Below are positions 28,749 through 37,305 of a DNA stretch of 64,000 bases, one piece after another (position 1 is the stretch's first letter; each line of letters begins with the position of its first letter). Source of the DNA: Planomonospora sp. ID67723 (GTDB taxonomy: Bacteria > Actinomycetota > Actinomycetes > Streptosporangiales > Streptosporangiaceae); NCBI RefSeq assembly GCF_015711605.1, contig NZ_JABTEZ010000002.1, positions 1 to 64,000 of the forward strand, in the 5' to 3' direction. The notes below the pieces were generated by a model. It had not been told where the DNA came from and ran no database searches. It worked only from the letters and a program-made list of their open reading frames with translations. A program made the position numbers and the translations under genes.

Positions 28749-30386
28749 GTGAAGAGGGTCGTCGGGGTTGTCATGGGCGCGGTGATGCTCGCCGTCACCG
28801 CCGCAGCGCCGCCTGAGGCGGCGGCGCAGGTCCAGCGGGGCCTGGAGTGGGGCCCCTGCGAGGAGAAGGCCGCGGGGGGCACGGCCGGTGACACCACGGT
28901 TCTTCCCCGGGAGCCCGCCCCTCAGGACTCCGGCGTGGAGTGCGCCACGCTGAGGGTGCCGCTCGACTACCGCGAGCCGTACCAGACCATCTCCATCGCC
29001 CTCAACCGGATCAAGGGGCAGGCCTCCCGGGACCACAACCACCTGGGCGTCCTGCTGGTCAACCCCGGCGGTCCGGGGGCGTCCGGCCAGAGCATGGCCA
29101 CGTACGTCGCGACGTCGCTCCCCGCGGACCTGGCCCGCCGGTTCGACGTGATCGGATTCGACCCGCGCGGGGTGGGCCGCAGCGAGCCCGCGCTGCGCTG
29201 CATGGACCCGGTCAAGCACTACGCGGCGCCCCGCCCGGACGCCGTGCCGAGGAACGCCGCGGACGAGTCGGTGCTGCTCGGCCGGGCGCGCCAGTACGCC
29301 GAGGCGTGCGCGACACGCTGGAGCTGGCTGCTGCCCCACATGACCACCGAGAACTCCGTCCGGGACATGGACGCGATCCGGCAGGCGCTGGGCGAGGAGC
29401 GGATCAGCTACCTGGGCTACTCCTACGGGACCTACCTCGGAGCGGTCTACGCGACGCTCTTCCCCGGCCGGGTCAAGAGGTTCGTGCTGGACAGCGTGGT
29501 CGACCCCCGGCACGTCTGGTACGACTCCAACCTCAACCAGAACGTCGCCTTCGACCGGCGGCACCGCGACTTCCTGAAGTGGACGGCACGCCACAACAAC
29601 GTCTACAAGCTGGGCGCGACCGGCAAGGCCGTCTCCTTCGCCTGGTACTCCACGCGCGAGCGGCTGCGCACCCGCCCGGCGGGCGGGGTGGTCGGCCCGA
29701 GCGAGTTCGACGACGTCTACACCCTCGGCGGCTACTCCGACATCGTCTGGCCGCAGCTCGCCCAGGCGCTCTCCGCCTACGTGAAGCGCGGCGACACCGA
29801 GCCCCTGCTGACCGCCTACCGCCGGTACGCGGCCGGTGACGCCGAGGACGAGAACGGCTACGCCGTCTACCTCGGGATCCAGTGCCGCGACGCGGCCTGG
29901 CCGCGCAACTGGGCCAGGTGGCGGGCCGACACATCGGCGATCCACGCGCGCAGGCCCTTCATGGCCTGGTCGAACGCCTGGTTCAACGCACCGTGCGCGT
30001 TCTGGCCGGAGCCGGGCGCCAAGCCGGTGCGGGTCCGGGACGACAGGAGGCTCCCGCCCATCCTGCTCCTGCAGTCCCGGCACGATGCCGCCACCCCCTA
30101 CTCGGGGGCGCTGACGCTGCGCAGGATCTTCTCCCGCTCCCGGCTGGTGGTCGAGCCGGGCGGCAACCACGGCGTCGCGCTCGGCGGGAACACCTGCGCC
30201 GACCGGCACCTGGCCGCCTACCTCAAGGACGGCACCCTGCCCGGCGCCGCGGGCCGATCCGCCTCCGGCCCGGTCGCACCGGACGCGCGCTGCGCGGCGA
30301 CCCCGAAGCCCAAGCCGGCCGAACCGTCGCAGCAACCGTCCCGGCAGGCCGTGCGCATGCCGCTGATGGCAGGGTGGAGCAGGTAG
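28749..30386 (+). CDS. Secreted alpha/beta hydrolase, tripeptidyl-aminopeptidase (TAP) family
   Basis: A 545-aa exported hydrolase. A signal peptide (residues 1-27, ending AAAQ) precedes an alpha/beta-hydrolase core with oxyanion region NPGGPGASG (105-113), the nucleophile Ser225 in GYSYGTYLG, and a C-terminal TAP domain carrying the expected acid (LLLQSRHDAATPYSGA) and His (GGNHGVALG). Homologs cleave N-terminal tri- or dipeptides from extracellular proteins. It sits between ispG and the GNAT gene that in mycobacteria directly follows ispG, so it looks inserted into a conserved cluster. GTG 28749 has GGAGAGGAAG upstream; a dyad lies 93 bp upstream. Confidence 0.88.
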   Translation: MKRVVGVVMGAVMLAVTAAAPPEAAAQVQRGLEWGPCEEKAAGGTAGDTTVLPREPAPQDSGVECATLRVPLDYREPYQTISIALNRIKGQASRDHNHLGVLLVNPGGPGASGQSMATYVATSLPADLARRFDVIGFDPRGVGRSEPALRCMDPVKHYAAPRPDAVPRNAADESVLLGRARQYAEACATRWSWLLPHMTTENSVRDMDAIRQALGEERISYLGYSYGTYLGAVYATLFPGRVKRFVLDSVVDPRHVWYDSNLNQNVAFDRRHRDFLKWTARHNNVYKLGATGKAVSFAWYSTRERLRTRPAGGVVGPSEFDDVYTLGGYSDIVWPQLAQALSAYVKRGDTEPLLTAYRRYAAGDAEDENGYAVYLGIQCRDAAWPRNWARWRADTSAIHARRPFMAWSNAWFNAPCAFWPEPGAKPVRVRDDRRLPPILLLQSRHDAATPYSGALTLRRIFSRSRLVVEPGGNHGVALGGNTCADRHLAAYLKDGTLPGAAGRSASGPVAPDARCAATPKPKPAEPSQQPSRQAVRMPLMAGWSR

Positions 30387-30439
30387 GGCTTGTGTTGGTT
30401 CCTGCCAAAATCGAGGAGGTCGCGTAGGCTGGGCGGGTG

Positions 30440-31282
30440 ATGCTGCGCACAACGGCGTCGCGCGTGCTCGACGACAGTGACCGTGACGAGGTCATGGCGA
30501 TCCTCGACGCCGACCCCGTCACCAATGTCTTCGTCGCCTCCAGAGTCCGCTCCGTCGGGCTCAATCCGGCCCGGCTCGGCGGTCAGATGTGGGGGTTCGG
30601 CCCGCGAGGCGGCCTGATCTCTCTCTGCTACGCCGGGGCCAATCTGGTCCCGGTGGGTGCGGGTCCCGAAGCCGTGCACGCTTTCGCCGACCGTGCCCGC
30701 CGGCAGGGCCGCCGCTGCTCCTCGATCGTCGGCCCGGCCGAGGCGGTCGAGCTGTTCTGGGAGCGGATCGAGCCCTCCTGGGGTCCGGCCCGCGCCATCC
30801 GCTGGGCACAGCCGGTGATGGCCATCACCAGGCCCTCGCCGATCCCCGCCGACCCGCTGGTCCGGCGGGTGCGGCCGGAGGAGTTCGAGACGATGCTCCC
30901 GGCCTGCGTGGCGATGTTCACCGAGGAGGTGGGCATCTCCCCGGAGGCCGGAGACGGTGGTGCGCTCTACCGGTCACGGGTCGCCGAGCTGATCCGGATC
31001 GGCCGCTCGTACGCCAGGATCGACGACGGCAAGGTCGTCTTCAAGGCCGAGATCGGTGCGGTCACCCCGCAGGCCTGCCAGATCCAGGGCGTCTGGGTCC
31101 ACCCCGACCTACGCGGCCGGGGCCACGCGGCGGCGGGGATGGCCGCGGTGGTCAAATACGCGCTCGACTGCTTCGCCCCGGTGGTCTCGCTGTACGTCAA
31201 CGATTACAACGCCCCGGCCAGGGCCGCCTACCGCAAGGCGGGCTTCAAGGAGGTCGGCACCTTCATGTCGGTGCTCTTCTAG
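30440..31282 (+). CDS. GNAT family N-acetyltransferase with N-terminal DUF4081-type domain
   Basis: A 280-aa protein: an N-terminal half (DPVTNVFVASRV, LISLCYAGANLVPV) like the actinobacterial DUF4081 domain, and a C-terminal GNAT fold with the acetyl-CoA loop region VHPDLRGRGHAAAGMAAVV and YVNDYNAPARAAYRKAGF. The M. tuberculosis counterpart position, next to ispG, is Rv2867c. Substrate is unknown. GTG 30437 and ATG 30440 are consecutive possible starts. Its stop overlaps that of the convergent DUF3037 gene within a shared CTAG. Confidence 0.87.
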   Translation: MLRTTASRVLDDSDRDEVMAILDADPVTNVFVASRVRSVGLNPARLGGQMWGFGPRGGLISLCYAGANLVPVGAGPEAVHAFADRARRQGRRCSSIVGPAEAVELFWERIEPSWGPARAIRWAQPVMAITRPSPIPADPLVRRVRPEEFETMLPACVAMFTEEVGISPEAGDGGALYRSRVAELIRIGRSYARIDDGKVVFKAEIGAVTPQACQIQGVWVHPDLRGRGHAAAGMAAVVKYALDCFAPVVSLYVNDYNAPARAAYRKAGFKEVGTFMSVLF

Positions 31283-31662
31283 TCCTGGGCGGCCCGGACG
31301 AGCCGGGCCATCAGGTGCTCCAGCTCGTCCTCGGGGGAGTCGGTGAGGCCCGCGTGGACCGGGCCGGCCTGCACGATCGTGCTACGCGGCGCGGTCAGCC
31401 AGCGGAACCGGCTGCCGAGCGGCTCCTTCGCCAGCGGGCCCGCCTCCTCGGTGCAGGAGAGCCGGTAGGCGCCGAGCGCGTGCCGTACCCCGTCGACGTC
31501 GGCATGGGCGTCCAGGGCGCGCAGCCGCGCCTCGTCCAGCTCCACCCGGGCGCACAGGTAGTCGCGCGGCTGGCAGTAGAGCAGGATGCCCGCGTTGATC
31601 AGCTCGCCGCGCTCGACGCGCGGGACGACCCGGAGGACGGCGTACTCGTAGACGTCTCTCAT
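31279..31662 (-). CDS. DUF3037 family protein
   Basis: A 127-aa protein with the DUF3037 pattern: YEYAVLRVVPRVERGELINAGILLYC at the start, an acidic middle and FRWLTAPRSTIVQAGPVHAGLT. Function of the family is unknown. Its ATG at 31662 overlaps the stop of the upstream HipA-like kinase gene by four bases (ATGA), so the two are translationally coupled and probably work together. The 3' end shares a CTAG with the convergent GNAT stop codon. Confidence 0.85.
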   Translation of the reverse strand: MRDVYEYAVLRVVPRVERGELINAGILLYCQPRDYLCARVELDEARLRALDAHADVDGVRHALGAYRLSCTEEAGPLAKEPLGSRFRWLTAPRSTIVQAGPVHAGLTDSPEDELEHLMARLVRAAQD

Positions 31663-32477
31663 CGGGAGCCCTTCCAGAACGCGCCGACCGAGCCGGATTT
31701 CTTCTCTTGTCTCGGGGTGGGCGCGCCGGTGGCGGGCTCCGGCAGCCACGCGCGGGGTCCCCGGGCCCGGGCGAGCAGGTGTTCGGCGTACGCCCGCCGT
31801 ACGGCCGCCGCGTCGTCGAACCCCGGCTCGTCCGTCAACCACTCGTCCGGCACCTCGGCCAGCACCGCGTCGAGGAGCCCGGGGGTGATCCGCTCGCTCA
31901 GCTCGGCGTCGGCCTCGGCCATCGCGGTGGCGAAGGGCGCCAGGACGTGGTCGCCGGAGTCGTAGCCGCGCTGCGGGTCGGCGGTGCGCCAGTTGTGGTG
32001 GAACCAGAGGGCGGCGCCGTGGTCGATCAGCCAGACGTCGCCGTGCCAGAGCAGCACGTTGGGGTTGCGCCAGCTCCGGTCGACGTTGTGGATCAGCGCG
32101 TCGAACCAGAGCAGCCGCGAGGCCAGGGCGGGGTCCGGCGGCCAGGTGAGGGGCTCGAAGCCGAGTGCGCCGGGCAGGAAGTCGACGGCGAGGTTCCGGC
32201 CCGCGCTGGCCTTGAGCAGGTCCTGGATCTCCTCGTCGGGCTCGCGGGCGCCGAGCTGCGGATCGACCTCGATCACCTTCAGCTCCGGGGTGCGGAAGCC
32301 GAGCCGCCTGGCCAGCTCGGCGCAGACGATCTCGGCGACGAGCACCCGGCGGCCCTGCCCGGCCCCCCGGAACTTCACGACGTAGGTGCCGAGGTCGTCG
32401 GCCTCCATCACCCCCGGCAGCGACCCGCCCTCGCGCAGCGGCGTGACGTAGCGGGTCGCCGTGATCTCATCCAGCAC
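31659..32477 (-). CDS. HipA-like protein kinase
   Basis: A 272-aa protein related to the HipA/PI-kinase fold. Visible are Lys35 in YVVKFRGAGQGRR (nucleotide-binding lysine), the catalytic segment LIHNVDRSWRNPNVLLW with Asp133 and Asn residues, and the metal-binding IDHGAALWFH (Asp152). It lacks the N-terminal HipA subdomain and a HipB-like antitoxin gene. It is coupled with the DUF3037 gene. This could be a non-toxin kinase or an atypical toxin-antitoxin or defence-like pair; sequence alone does not decide. GTG 32477 is the start. Confidence 0.82.
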   Translation of the reverse strand: MLDEITATRYVTPLREGGSLPGVMEADDLGTYVVKFRGAGQGRRVLVAEIVCAELARRLGFRTPELKVIEVDPQLGAREPDEEIQDLLKASAGRNLAVDFLPGALGFEPLTWPPDPALASRLLWFDALIHNVDRSWRNPNVLLWHGDVWLIDHGAALWFHHNWRTADPQRGYDSGDHVLAPFATAMAEADAELSERITPGLLDAVLAEVPDEWLTDEPGFDDAAAVRRAYAEHLLARARGPRAWLPEPATGAPTPRQEKKSGSVGAFWKGSR

Positions 32478-32566
32478 CCGGCCAGGTTATCGGGTCGCCC
32501 GTATCCGTCCGGTTCACCACGGCGCCGTGGCGTGACGGCGAACCGGAGAACCGGGACGACCGCGGT

Positions 32567-33106
32567 TCACCGGGTCGCCCGCGCCCGGACGGCGCGCAGC
32601 ATGATCAGCCGGATGAGGCCGCTGCCGGGCCGGATGACGCGCCAGTAGCGGCCCATGGCGCGGCGGGCGTCCGGGCTGGTGGTGACGACCCTCGTCTCGG
32701 TCACCAGCCGGATCCGGCCCGCCGGGCCGTCGAGCAGGAGGAAGTTGAACGCCGCCTTGGCGTAACCGGGTTCGGCGAACGCCTGGAACTCCTCCAGGCC
32801 GGCCACCGTCGGGTTGCGGGAGGCGCCCAGCCGCCACCACTGGCCGAGCAGCCCCTGGACCAGCTCGTGGCCGGGGTCGGCGGCCAGGGGGAGGAAGGAG
32901 GCAGCGGGCATGTCCCGCTGCTCGCGGCCGTTGCGCAGCCGCGAGGCCAGGTCACGCGCGGCGAACAGCGGACGGGCGGCCTTGAGATCGGACAGGTCCA
33001 GCGTGGTGACCGCCTCCCAGACCCGCTCCCGCGGTGCGGCGATGGCGAGCTCGTGCCGTTCCGAGAACTCGGCCTCCGCCACGATCCGGTCAATCAACGT
33101 CGGCAC
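32567..33106 (-). CDS. SRPBCC-fold protein, second of a pair
   Basis: A 179-aa protein with a START/SRPBCC-like pattern: HELAIAAPRERVWEAVTTLDLSDL at the start (beta1 and the first helix), LLLDGPAGRIRLVTETRVVTTSPDARRAMGRYWRVIRPG near the end. These folds bind hydrophobic ligands in a central cavity. No catalytic residues are evident. It begins within the 3' end of the upstream SRPBCC gene (17-bp overlap), so both are in one operon under a divergent TetR. Confidence 0.77.
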   Translation of the reverse strand: MPTLIDRIVAEAEFSERHELAIAAPRERVWEAVTTLDLSDLKAARPLFAARDLASRLRNGREQRDMPAASFLPLAADPGHELVQGLLGQWWRLGASRNPTVAGLEEFQAFAEPGYAKAAFNFLLLDGPAGRIRLVTETRVVTTSPDARRAMGRYWRVIRPGSGLIRLIMLRAVRARATR

Positions 33107-33506
33107 GGCTGGCCTCCCGCTCCAGGTTGTCCAGGAGGCGCTCCAGCACCGCGTCGTGCTGCCGGCGGATCAGCACCGGCCACAGCAGCCGGAACAGGCC
33201 GGTGGTCCGGCCCTTGATCTCGTGCCGGACCAGGGTGCCGCCCGCGGCGGGGTGGAGGGTGAAGCCGTGCCCGCCGGTCATCTCCTTGGTGTCGAACCAG
33301 AGCCGGCGGCAGGGTTCGACGGCGCCGACGCGGTAGCGCATCGGGTCGTGCTCGACGGGGGCGCCGGGGCTGACCCCCTCGGGGAGGCGGAACCGGCCCT
33401 TCTCCTGCGGCCAGAGCCGGTCCCCCTCGCCGCCGAGGCCCATGAGCAGCTCCCAGACCCGCTCGGGGGATGCCGGGACGACGCGTTCGTGCATGTTGTA
33501 GACCAC
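33090..33506 (-). CDS. SRPBCC-fold protein, first of a pair
   Basis: A 138-aa START/SRPBCC protein: VYNMHERVVPASPERVWELLMGL, then GAPVEHDPMRYRVGAVEPCRRLWFDT and GGTLVRHEIKGRTTGLFRLLWPVLI, a polyketide-cyclase-like layout. It probably binds a lipid-like ligand or acts as a small lyase. GTG 33506 has GGAGGTGG upstream. It is the first gene of a two-gene operon divergent from a TetR regulator; tandem operators lie between. Confidence 0.82.
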   Translation of the reverse strand: MVYNMHERVVPASPERVWELLMGLGGEGDRLWPQEKGRFRLPEGVSPGAPVEHDPMRYRVGAVEPCRRLWFDTKEMTGGHGFTLHPAAGGTLVRHEIKGRTTGLFRLLWPVLIRRQHDAVLERLLDNLEREASRADVD

Positions 33507-33517
33507 GAGCCACCTCC

Positions 33518-33554
33518 ATACGGTTGCGTACGGTCCGACTATACGCCTGCGTAT
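33518..33554. promoter_or_regulatory. Two tandem 14-bp operators in SRPBCC/tetR intergenic region
   Basis: ATACGGTTGCGTAC (33518-33531) and ATACGCCTGCGTAT (33541-33554) are two copies of the dyad ATACG-n4-CGTAy, start to start 23 bp apart. The second is a near-perfect palindrome. They fill the 62-bp gap between divergent start codons, as expected for TetR autoregulation. Confidence 0.7.
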
Positions 33555-33568
33555 GGAAGACTGGTCGG

Positions 33569-34117
33569 GTGGGTCGGTTGAACGCGGAGGACTGGGCGAG
33601 GGCGGCGCTGGAGGCGCTGGCCGAGGGCGGTCTGGCGGCTGTGGCGGTGGAACCGGTGGCGGTGCGGCTCGGCACCACGAAGGGGAGCTTCTACTGGCAC
33701 TTCGCCAACCGCCGTGCGCTGGTGGAGGCCGCGCTCGCGCTCTGGGAGGCGGGGACGGAGGAGATCATCGCCGGACTGCTGGAGATCTCCGACCCGGTGC
33801 TGCGCATGCGCACGCTGCTGGAGTTCGCCTTCGGTGATCCGGTGGACGCGGGCATCGCCTTCCGGCTGATCAGCGCGGCCGACGATCCGCTCGCCGCGGA
33901 GACGGCCCGGCGGGTGAGCGTGCGGCGCCTGGAGTTCATGCAGGCGGCGCTGGAGGAGGCGGGGCAGCCGCCGGACCTCGCCCGCGGGCGGGCCGTCGCC
34001 GGCTACAGCGTCTATCTCGGGATGGCGGCCCTGCACCGGGTCGGCGCCGTCGACGAGCCGATCGGCAGCTTCATGGACCTGGCCCTGTCCGAGATGGGCC
34101 TCACATCTTCGAGATGA
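33569..34117 (+). CDS. TetR family regulator of the SRPBCC pair
   Basis: A 182-aa TetR protein. The helix-turn-helix occupies about residues 5-50 (LNAEDWARAALEALAEGGLAAVAV, LGTTKGSFYWHFANRRALV). The ligand-binding part is short. GTG 33569 (reading VGRLNAEDW) is the start. Its 3' end overlaps the convergent LLM gene by 17 bp. Divergence from the SRPBCC pair and the tandem operators make it their probable repressor. Confidence 0.85.
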   Translation: MGRLNAEDWARAALEALAEGGLAAVAVEPVAVRLGTTKGSFYWHFANRRALVEAALALWEAGTEEIIAGLLEISDPVLRMRTLLEFAFGDPVDAGIAFRLISAADDPLAAETARRVSVRRLEFMQAALEEAGQPPDLARGRAVAGYSVYLGMAALHRVGAVDEPIGSFMDLALSEMGLTSSR

Positions 34118-34982
34118 CCTCGTCGGCGAAACGCTCGATGGTGGCGATCTTGAGTTCGAGGCTGTCGCCGTACTTCGCCTTCTCCTCGGGGGTGGCCAGC
34201 CACCAGGGCGCGGCCATGGTCCCGGTGACGCCCTTGTCGGCGTAGCGGCGGTAGGTCTCCGCGTCGGGCACGACGGCGAGCGGTGCGACGATCTGCAGGG
34301 CGTCCCGTGGCCTGCCGTACTCCTCCAGATAGCGCCACAGGTCGGCGAGGACCGCGTCGAGCCGCTCCTCGGAATAGATGCGGTTGCCGATCCAGCCGTC
34401 GCCCAGCCGGGCCGCGCGGCGCAGCGCCGCCTCGCTGTCGCCGCCGACGAAGAAGGGCACGGGCTCGGCGGGGACGGGGGAGATCGAGAGCGGGCCGTGG
34501 TCGAAGTGGGTGCCGTGGTGCTCGACGGTCCCGCCCGCCCAGAGGGCGCGCAGCGCCGGGATCATCTCGTCCAGCCTGCGGCCCCGGGTGTGGAAGTCCT
34601 GACCGGTCTGGACGAACTCCTCCTTGCACCAGCCGACCCCGACGCCGAAGGTGACCCGGCCGCCCGACAGCACCGCGGCCGTGGAGACCTGCTTGGCGAC
34701 GGTGAACAGGTCCCGGGCCGGGGCGATGTAGACGTTGGGCGCGAAACGCAGCGTCGAGGTGACCGCCGCCATCGCACCGATCGTCACCCACACGTCCGGC
34801 CAGTGGGTCTCCGCGGTCCAGCGGGGGGCGCCGGTCTTCGAGTACGGGTAGGGGGAGTCGAAGTCGGCATAGAAGATGTGGTCCGAGAGCGTGAGGGTGT
34901 GGATGCCGCACCGCTCGGACGCCTTCGCCAGCTCCAGGAACTGGTCGGTCGGGACGAATGACGCACCCAGCCAGAACTGCAC
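34101..34982 (-). CDS. LLM-class F420-dependent oxidoreductase
   Basis: A 293-aa TIM-barrel oxidoreductase. Family marks are LTLSDHIFYADFDSPYPY, LRFAPNVYIAPARDLFTVAKQVSTAAVLSGGRVTFGVGVGW and FFVGGDSEAALRRAARLGDGWIG. The GVGVGW and GDGWIG motifs indicate the F420-type subgroup. GTG 34982 is preferred because GGCAGGGG precedes it. It follows another LLM gene and an alpha/beta hydrolase on the same strand after a 161-bp gap, so it probably belongs to the same operon. Substrate unknown; a hydrophobic organic molecule is likely. Confidence 0.87.
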   Translation of the reverse strand: MQFWLGASFVPTDQFLELAKASERCGIHTLTLSDHIFYADFDSPYPYSKTGAPRWTAETHWPDVWVTIGAMAAVTSTLRFAPNVYIAPARDLFTVAKQVSTAAVLSGGRVTFGVGVGWCKEEFVQTGQDFHTRGRRLDEMIPALRALWAGGTVEHHGTHFDHGPLSISPVPAEPVPFFVGGDSEAALRRAARLGDGWIGNRIYSEERLDAVLADLWRYLEEYGRPRDALQIVAPLAVVPDAETYRRYADKGVTGTMAAPWWLATPEEKAKYGDSLELKIATIERFADEVISKM

Positions 34983-35143
34983 AGGTACCCCTGCCTCATG
35001 TTGGACGGTGAAATTTCGGGATGTGTCCCTCGGCGGGGCCGGGGGACACATCCCAGGAGCGAACGCCGGCGGCGGACCCGGCCCGGAAGGCGGGGCGTCC
35101 CCTGCGGACGCCTGCCGGTGAACCCGGGCGACCTCGGCGGACG

Positions 35144-36394
35144 TCAGTCGGCGAACTCGGGGATGACCTTGGTGGCGAACAGCTCCAGGTTGCGCTTGAC
35201 CGTGTCGAGCGGGAGCACGCCCTGCTGGCCCTGCATGAACAGGCCGAACCACTCCAGGTCGGGCATGCGGTCGAGCATGCGCTGGATGCCGCGCTTGACG
35301 TCGTCGGGGCCGCCCAGCAGGGCCATCTCGACCTCGTTCATGCGCTTGAAGTCGCCCTTCTCCGGGCTGATCGGCTTGTGCTTGTCGTCCTCCTGCTTGC
35401 GCAGGACCTCCAAATAGCCGAACGGGCCGAAGAAGGCGGCGAAGTCCTTCTGCATGCCGTGGCCGTAGGTGGCGATGGCCTCCTCGCGGGTGTCGGCCAT
35501 ACCGACGATCTTGAGGATGCCGGTGTGCTCGCCCAGCTTGTAGTCCCGGCCGCACTTGGCCGACTCCTCCTGGTAGAGCTTGGCCTTGGCCGCGTGGTCG
35601 TCGGGGTTGGGGGTGAACATCCACGGAAGGATGTCCTCCTGGGCGGCGCGGATCACCGAGCGGTCGGAGATGGTGAACGGCTGCCACAGCTCCGGGTAGG
35701 GGTTCTGGTACGGCTTGGGCCCGACCGAGATCGCATGGATGCGTCCCTGGTCGTCCACCTCGCCGGGGGCGCCGAAGGTGCGGGTCCACTCCAGGGCCGG
35801 CCAGCCCTCGATCCCGTCGTACGGCGAGGGCACCTCGTAGTCCAGCACGTCCGACTTGTAGCGCAGCGTGTCCTGGGTCCACGCCATCTTCATGATCTTC
35901 AGCACCTCGCCGAAGACGTCGAAGTTGCGGGTGTCGGAGGCCGAGCCGTCGGAGCGGGCCGCGGCGGCGTGCCAGCGCTGACCCAGCACGTTCATCCACC
36001 GGTTCTGGTAGCCGCGGGCCACGCCCAGGCGCAGCCGCCCCCTGCTGAAGTGGTCGAGCAGCGCCACGTCCTCGGCCGCGCGGATCGGGTCCCACGCCGG
36101 GAGCACGATGCCCAGCGGGGCCAGCAGGATGCGCTCGGTGCGGGCGGCCAGGTCGGTGAGGAACATCAGCGGGTTGACCGAGAACTCGAAGCCCTCGGAG
36201 TGGAAGTGGTGCTCGGTCATCATCAGCGCGTCGAAGCCGATCTGGTCGGCGTGGATCGCGATCTCGCGGACCTCGTGGAGCAGCGCCTGGTAGGACTCGA
36301 CATCGCGCCCGATCGGCCGCTTGGCGACGGCGTTCTCCTCGCTGGAGTATCCGGAGCCGGGAATCTGCGGGTTGAGGAATATCGAGAACTTCAC
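35144..36394 (-). CDS. LLM-class flavin-dependent oxidoreductase (luciferase-like)
   Basis: A 416-aa bacterial-luciferase-like monooxygenase. The N-terminus KFSIFLNPQIPGSGYSSEENAV leads into GFDALMMTEHHFHSEGFEFSVNPLMFLTDLAARTERILLAPLGIVLPAWDPIRAAEDVALLDHFSRGRL, the standard barrel core of flavin-dependent LLM enzymes. It is longer than the F420 type. GTG 36394 has AAGGAG upstream and overlaps the stop of the preceding hydrolase by four bases, so hydrolysis and oxygenation are probably consecutive steps on one compound. Confidence 0.87.
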   Translation of the reverse strand: MKFSIFLNPQIPGSGYSSEENAVAKRPIGRDVESYQALLHEVREIAIHADQIGFDALMMTEHHFHSEGFEFSVNPLMFLTDLAARTERILLAPLGIVLPAWDPIRAAEDVALLDHFSRGRLRLGVARGYQNRWMNVLGQRWHAAAARSDGSASDTRNFDVFGEVLKIMKMAWTQDTLRYKSDVLDYEVPSPYDGIEGWPALEWTRTFGAPGEVDDQGRIHAISVGPKPYQNPYPELWQPFTISDRSVIRAAQEDILPWMFTPNPDDHAAKAKLYQEESAKCGRDYKLGEHTGILKIVGMADTREEAIATYGHGMQKDFAAFFGPFGYLEVLRKQEDDKHKPISPEKGDFKRMNEVEMALLGGPDDVKRGIQRMLDRMPDLEWFGLFMQGQQGVLPLDTVKRNLELFATKVIPEFAD

Positions 36395-37182
36395 GACAGG
36401 CTCCTTAGCCAGTTGGTGACGACGAGGAGGAACTCCCCTGGGCGTTCCTCGTGCAGCCGGTGGCCGCTGCCCTCCCAGACGACGGCCTTGGACCGCGGGT
36501 CCTTGAGCAGGCCCGCCTCCCATGCCGCCTGGGCCGGGTCGAACCAGAAGGTCAGCACCGGGCACTCCCGGCGCGACAGGTAGGCGTCGGAGTTGGGGCG
36601 GATCCCGACGGCGTCCGGGCCGCCGAACATCGCCTCGAACGCCTGTAGCAGCACGTGCGGGGGTGTGCCGAGCACCCGTCGCCGGTGCCACTCGCGCAGC
36701 CACTCGGGGGTCGCCCGGGTGGAGGTCCACAACTCGTTCACCAGGGAGGCGGCGACGGGATCCTCGCGCATGCGCTCGATCATCCCGGGGAACGCCTCGG
36801 CCACGGCGCCGGTGAAGCCGTAGCCGGGGTCGACGGCGACGAGCGCCCTGACCAGCGAGGGATGCTCCACCGCCAGGTGGGAGACGACCTGCCCGCCCAT
36901 CGAGTGGCCGACCGCCACGCAGGAGGTGATCTCCAGCCGTTCGCAGAGACGGGCGAGGTCCTCGGCCATCGCGCGGGGGGTGTTGCCGGTCGCGGGCGCG
37001 GAGGAGTAGCCGTGCCCGCGCATGTCGGCGGCGATCACGCGGTGGTGCCCGGCCAGGGCGGGGATGTGGTGGACCCACTCGTGTGAGTCCGATCCCAGAC
37101 CGTGGACGAGCAGCAGTGTGGTGTCCCCCGAGCCGTCGTCGGTGTGGAACAGTCGAACGTCGCCTAGGTCCGTGAACGGCAT
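36391..37182 (-). CDS. Alpha/beta hydrolase
   Basis: A 263-aa cytoplasmic hydrolase. Readable are the HG oxyanion motif (LLLVHGLGSDSHEW), the nucleophile in VGHSMGGQV, the acid in the FDPAQAAW region and the catalytic His in WEGSGHRLHEERP. Likely an esterase, C-C hydrolase or lactonase; the class cannot be decided. It heads an operon with two LLM oxidoreductases. ATG 37182 has GGAAGGACG upstream. The divergent promoter region contains two dyads of the shared family. Confidence 0.87.
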   Translation of the reverse strand: MPFTDLGDVRLFHTDDGSGDTTLLLVHGLGSDSHEWVHHIPALAGHHRVIAADMRGHGYSSAPATGNTPRAMAEDLARLCERLEITSCVAVGHSMGGQVVSHLAVEHPSLVRALVAVDPGYGFTGAVAEAFPGMIERMREDPVAASLVNELWTSTRATPEWLREWHRRRVLGTPPHVLLQAFEAMFGGPDAVGIRPNSDAYLSRRECPVLTFWFDPAQAAWEAGLLKDPRSKAVVWEGSGHRLHEERPGEFLLVVTNWLRSLS

Positions 37183-37305
37183 GAGCGTCCTTCCGTGAGG
37201 AGTGCCGTGCCCGTCGGGTGGCTCCGCTCCCGGCGCGCGCCGCGGACCGCCCGGTCCGGTGTCCTCGCCATCCGCGACGTGAGCAAGCTACCCTAGGAAT
37301 GATAA

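Noticed and set aside
26166-30452. Very long open frame on the minus strand opposite dxr, ispG and the TAP hydrolase
   Set aside because: It is antisense to three well-recognised genes, has low-complexity His/Arg/Gly/Val-rich translation without domains, and is a usual artefact of codon bias in high-GC DNA.
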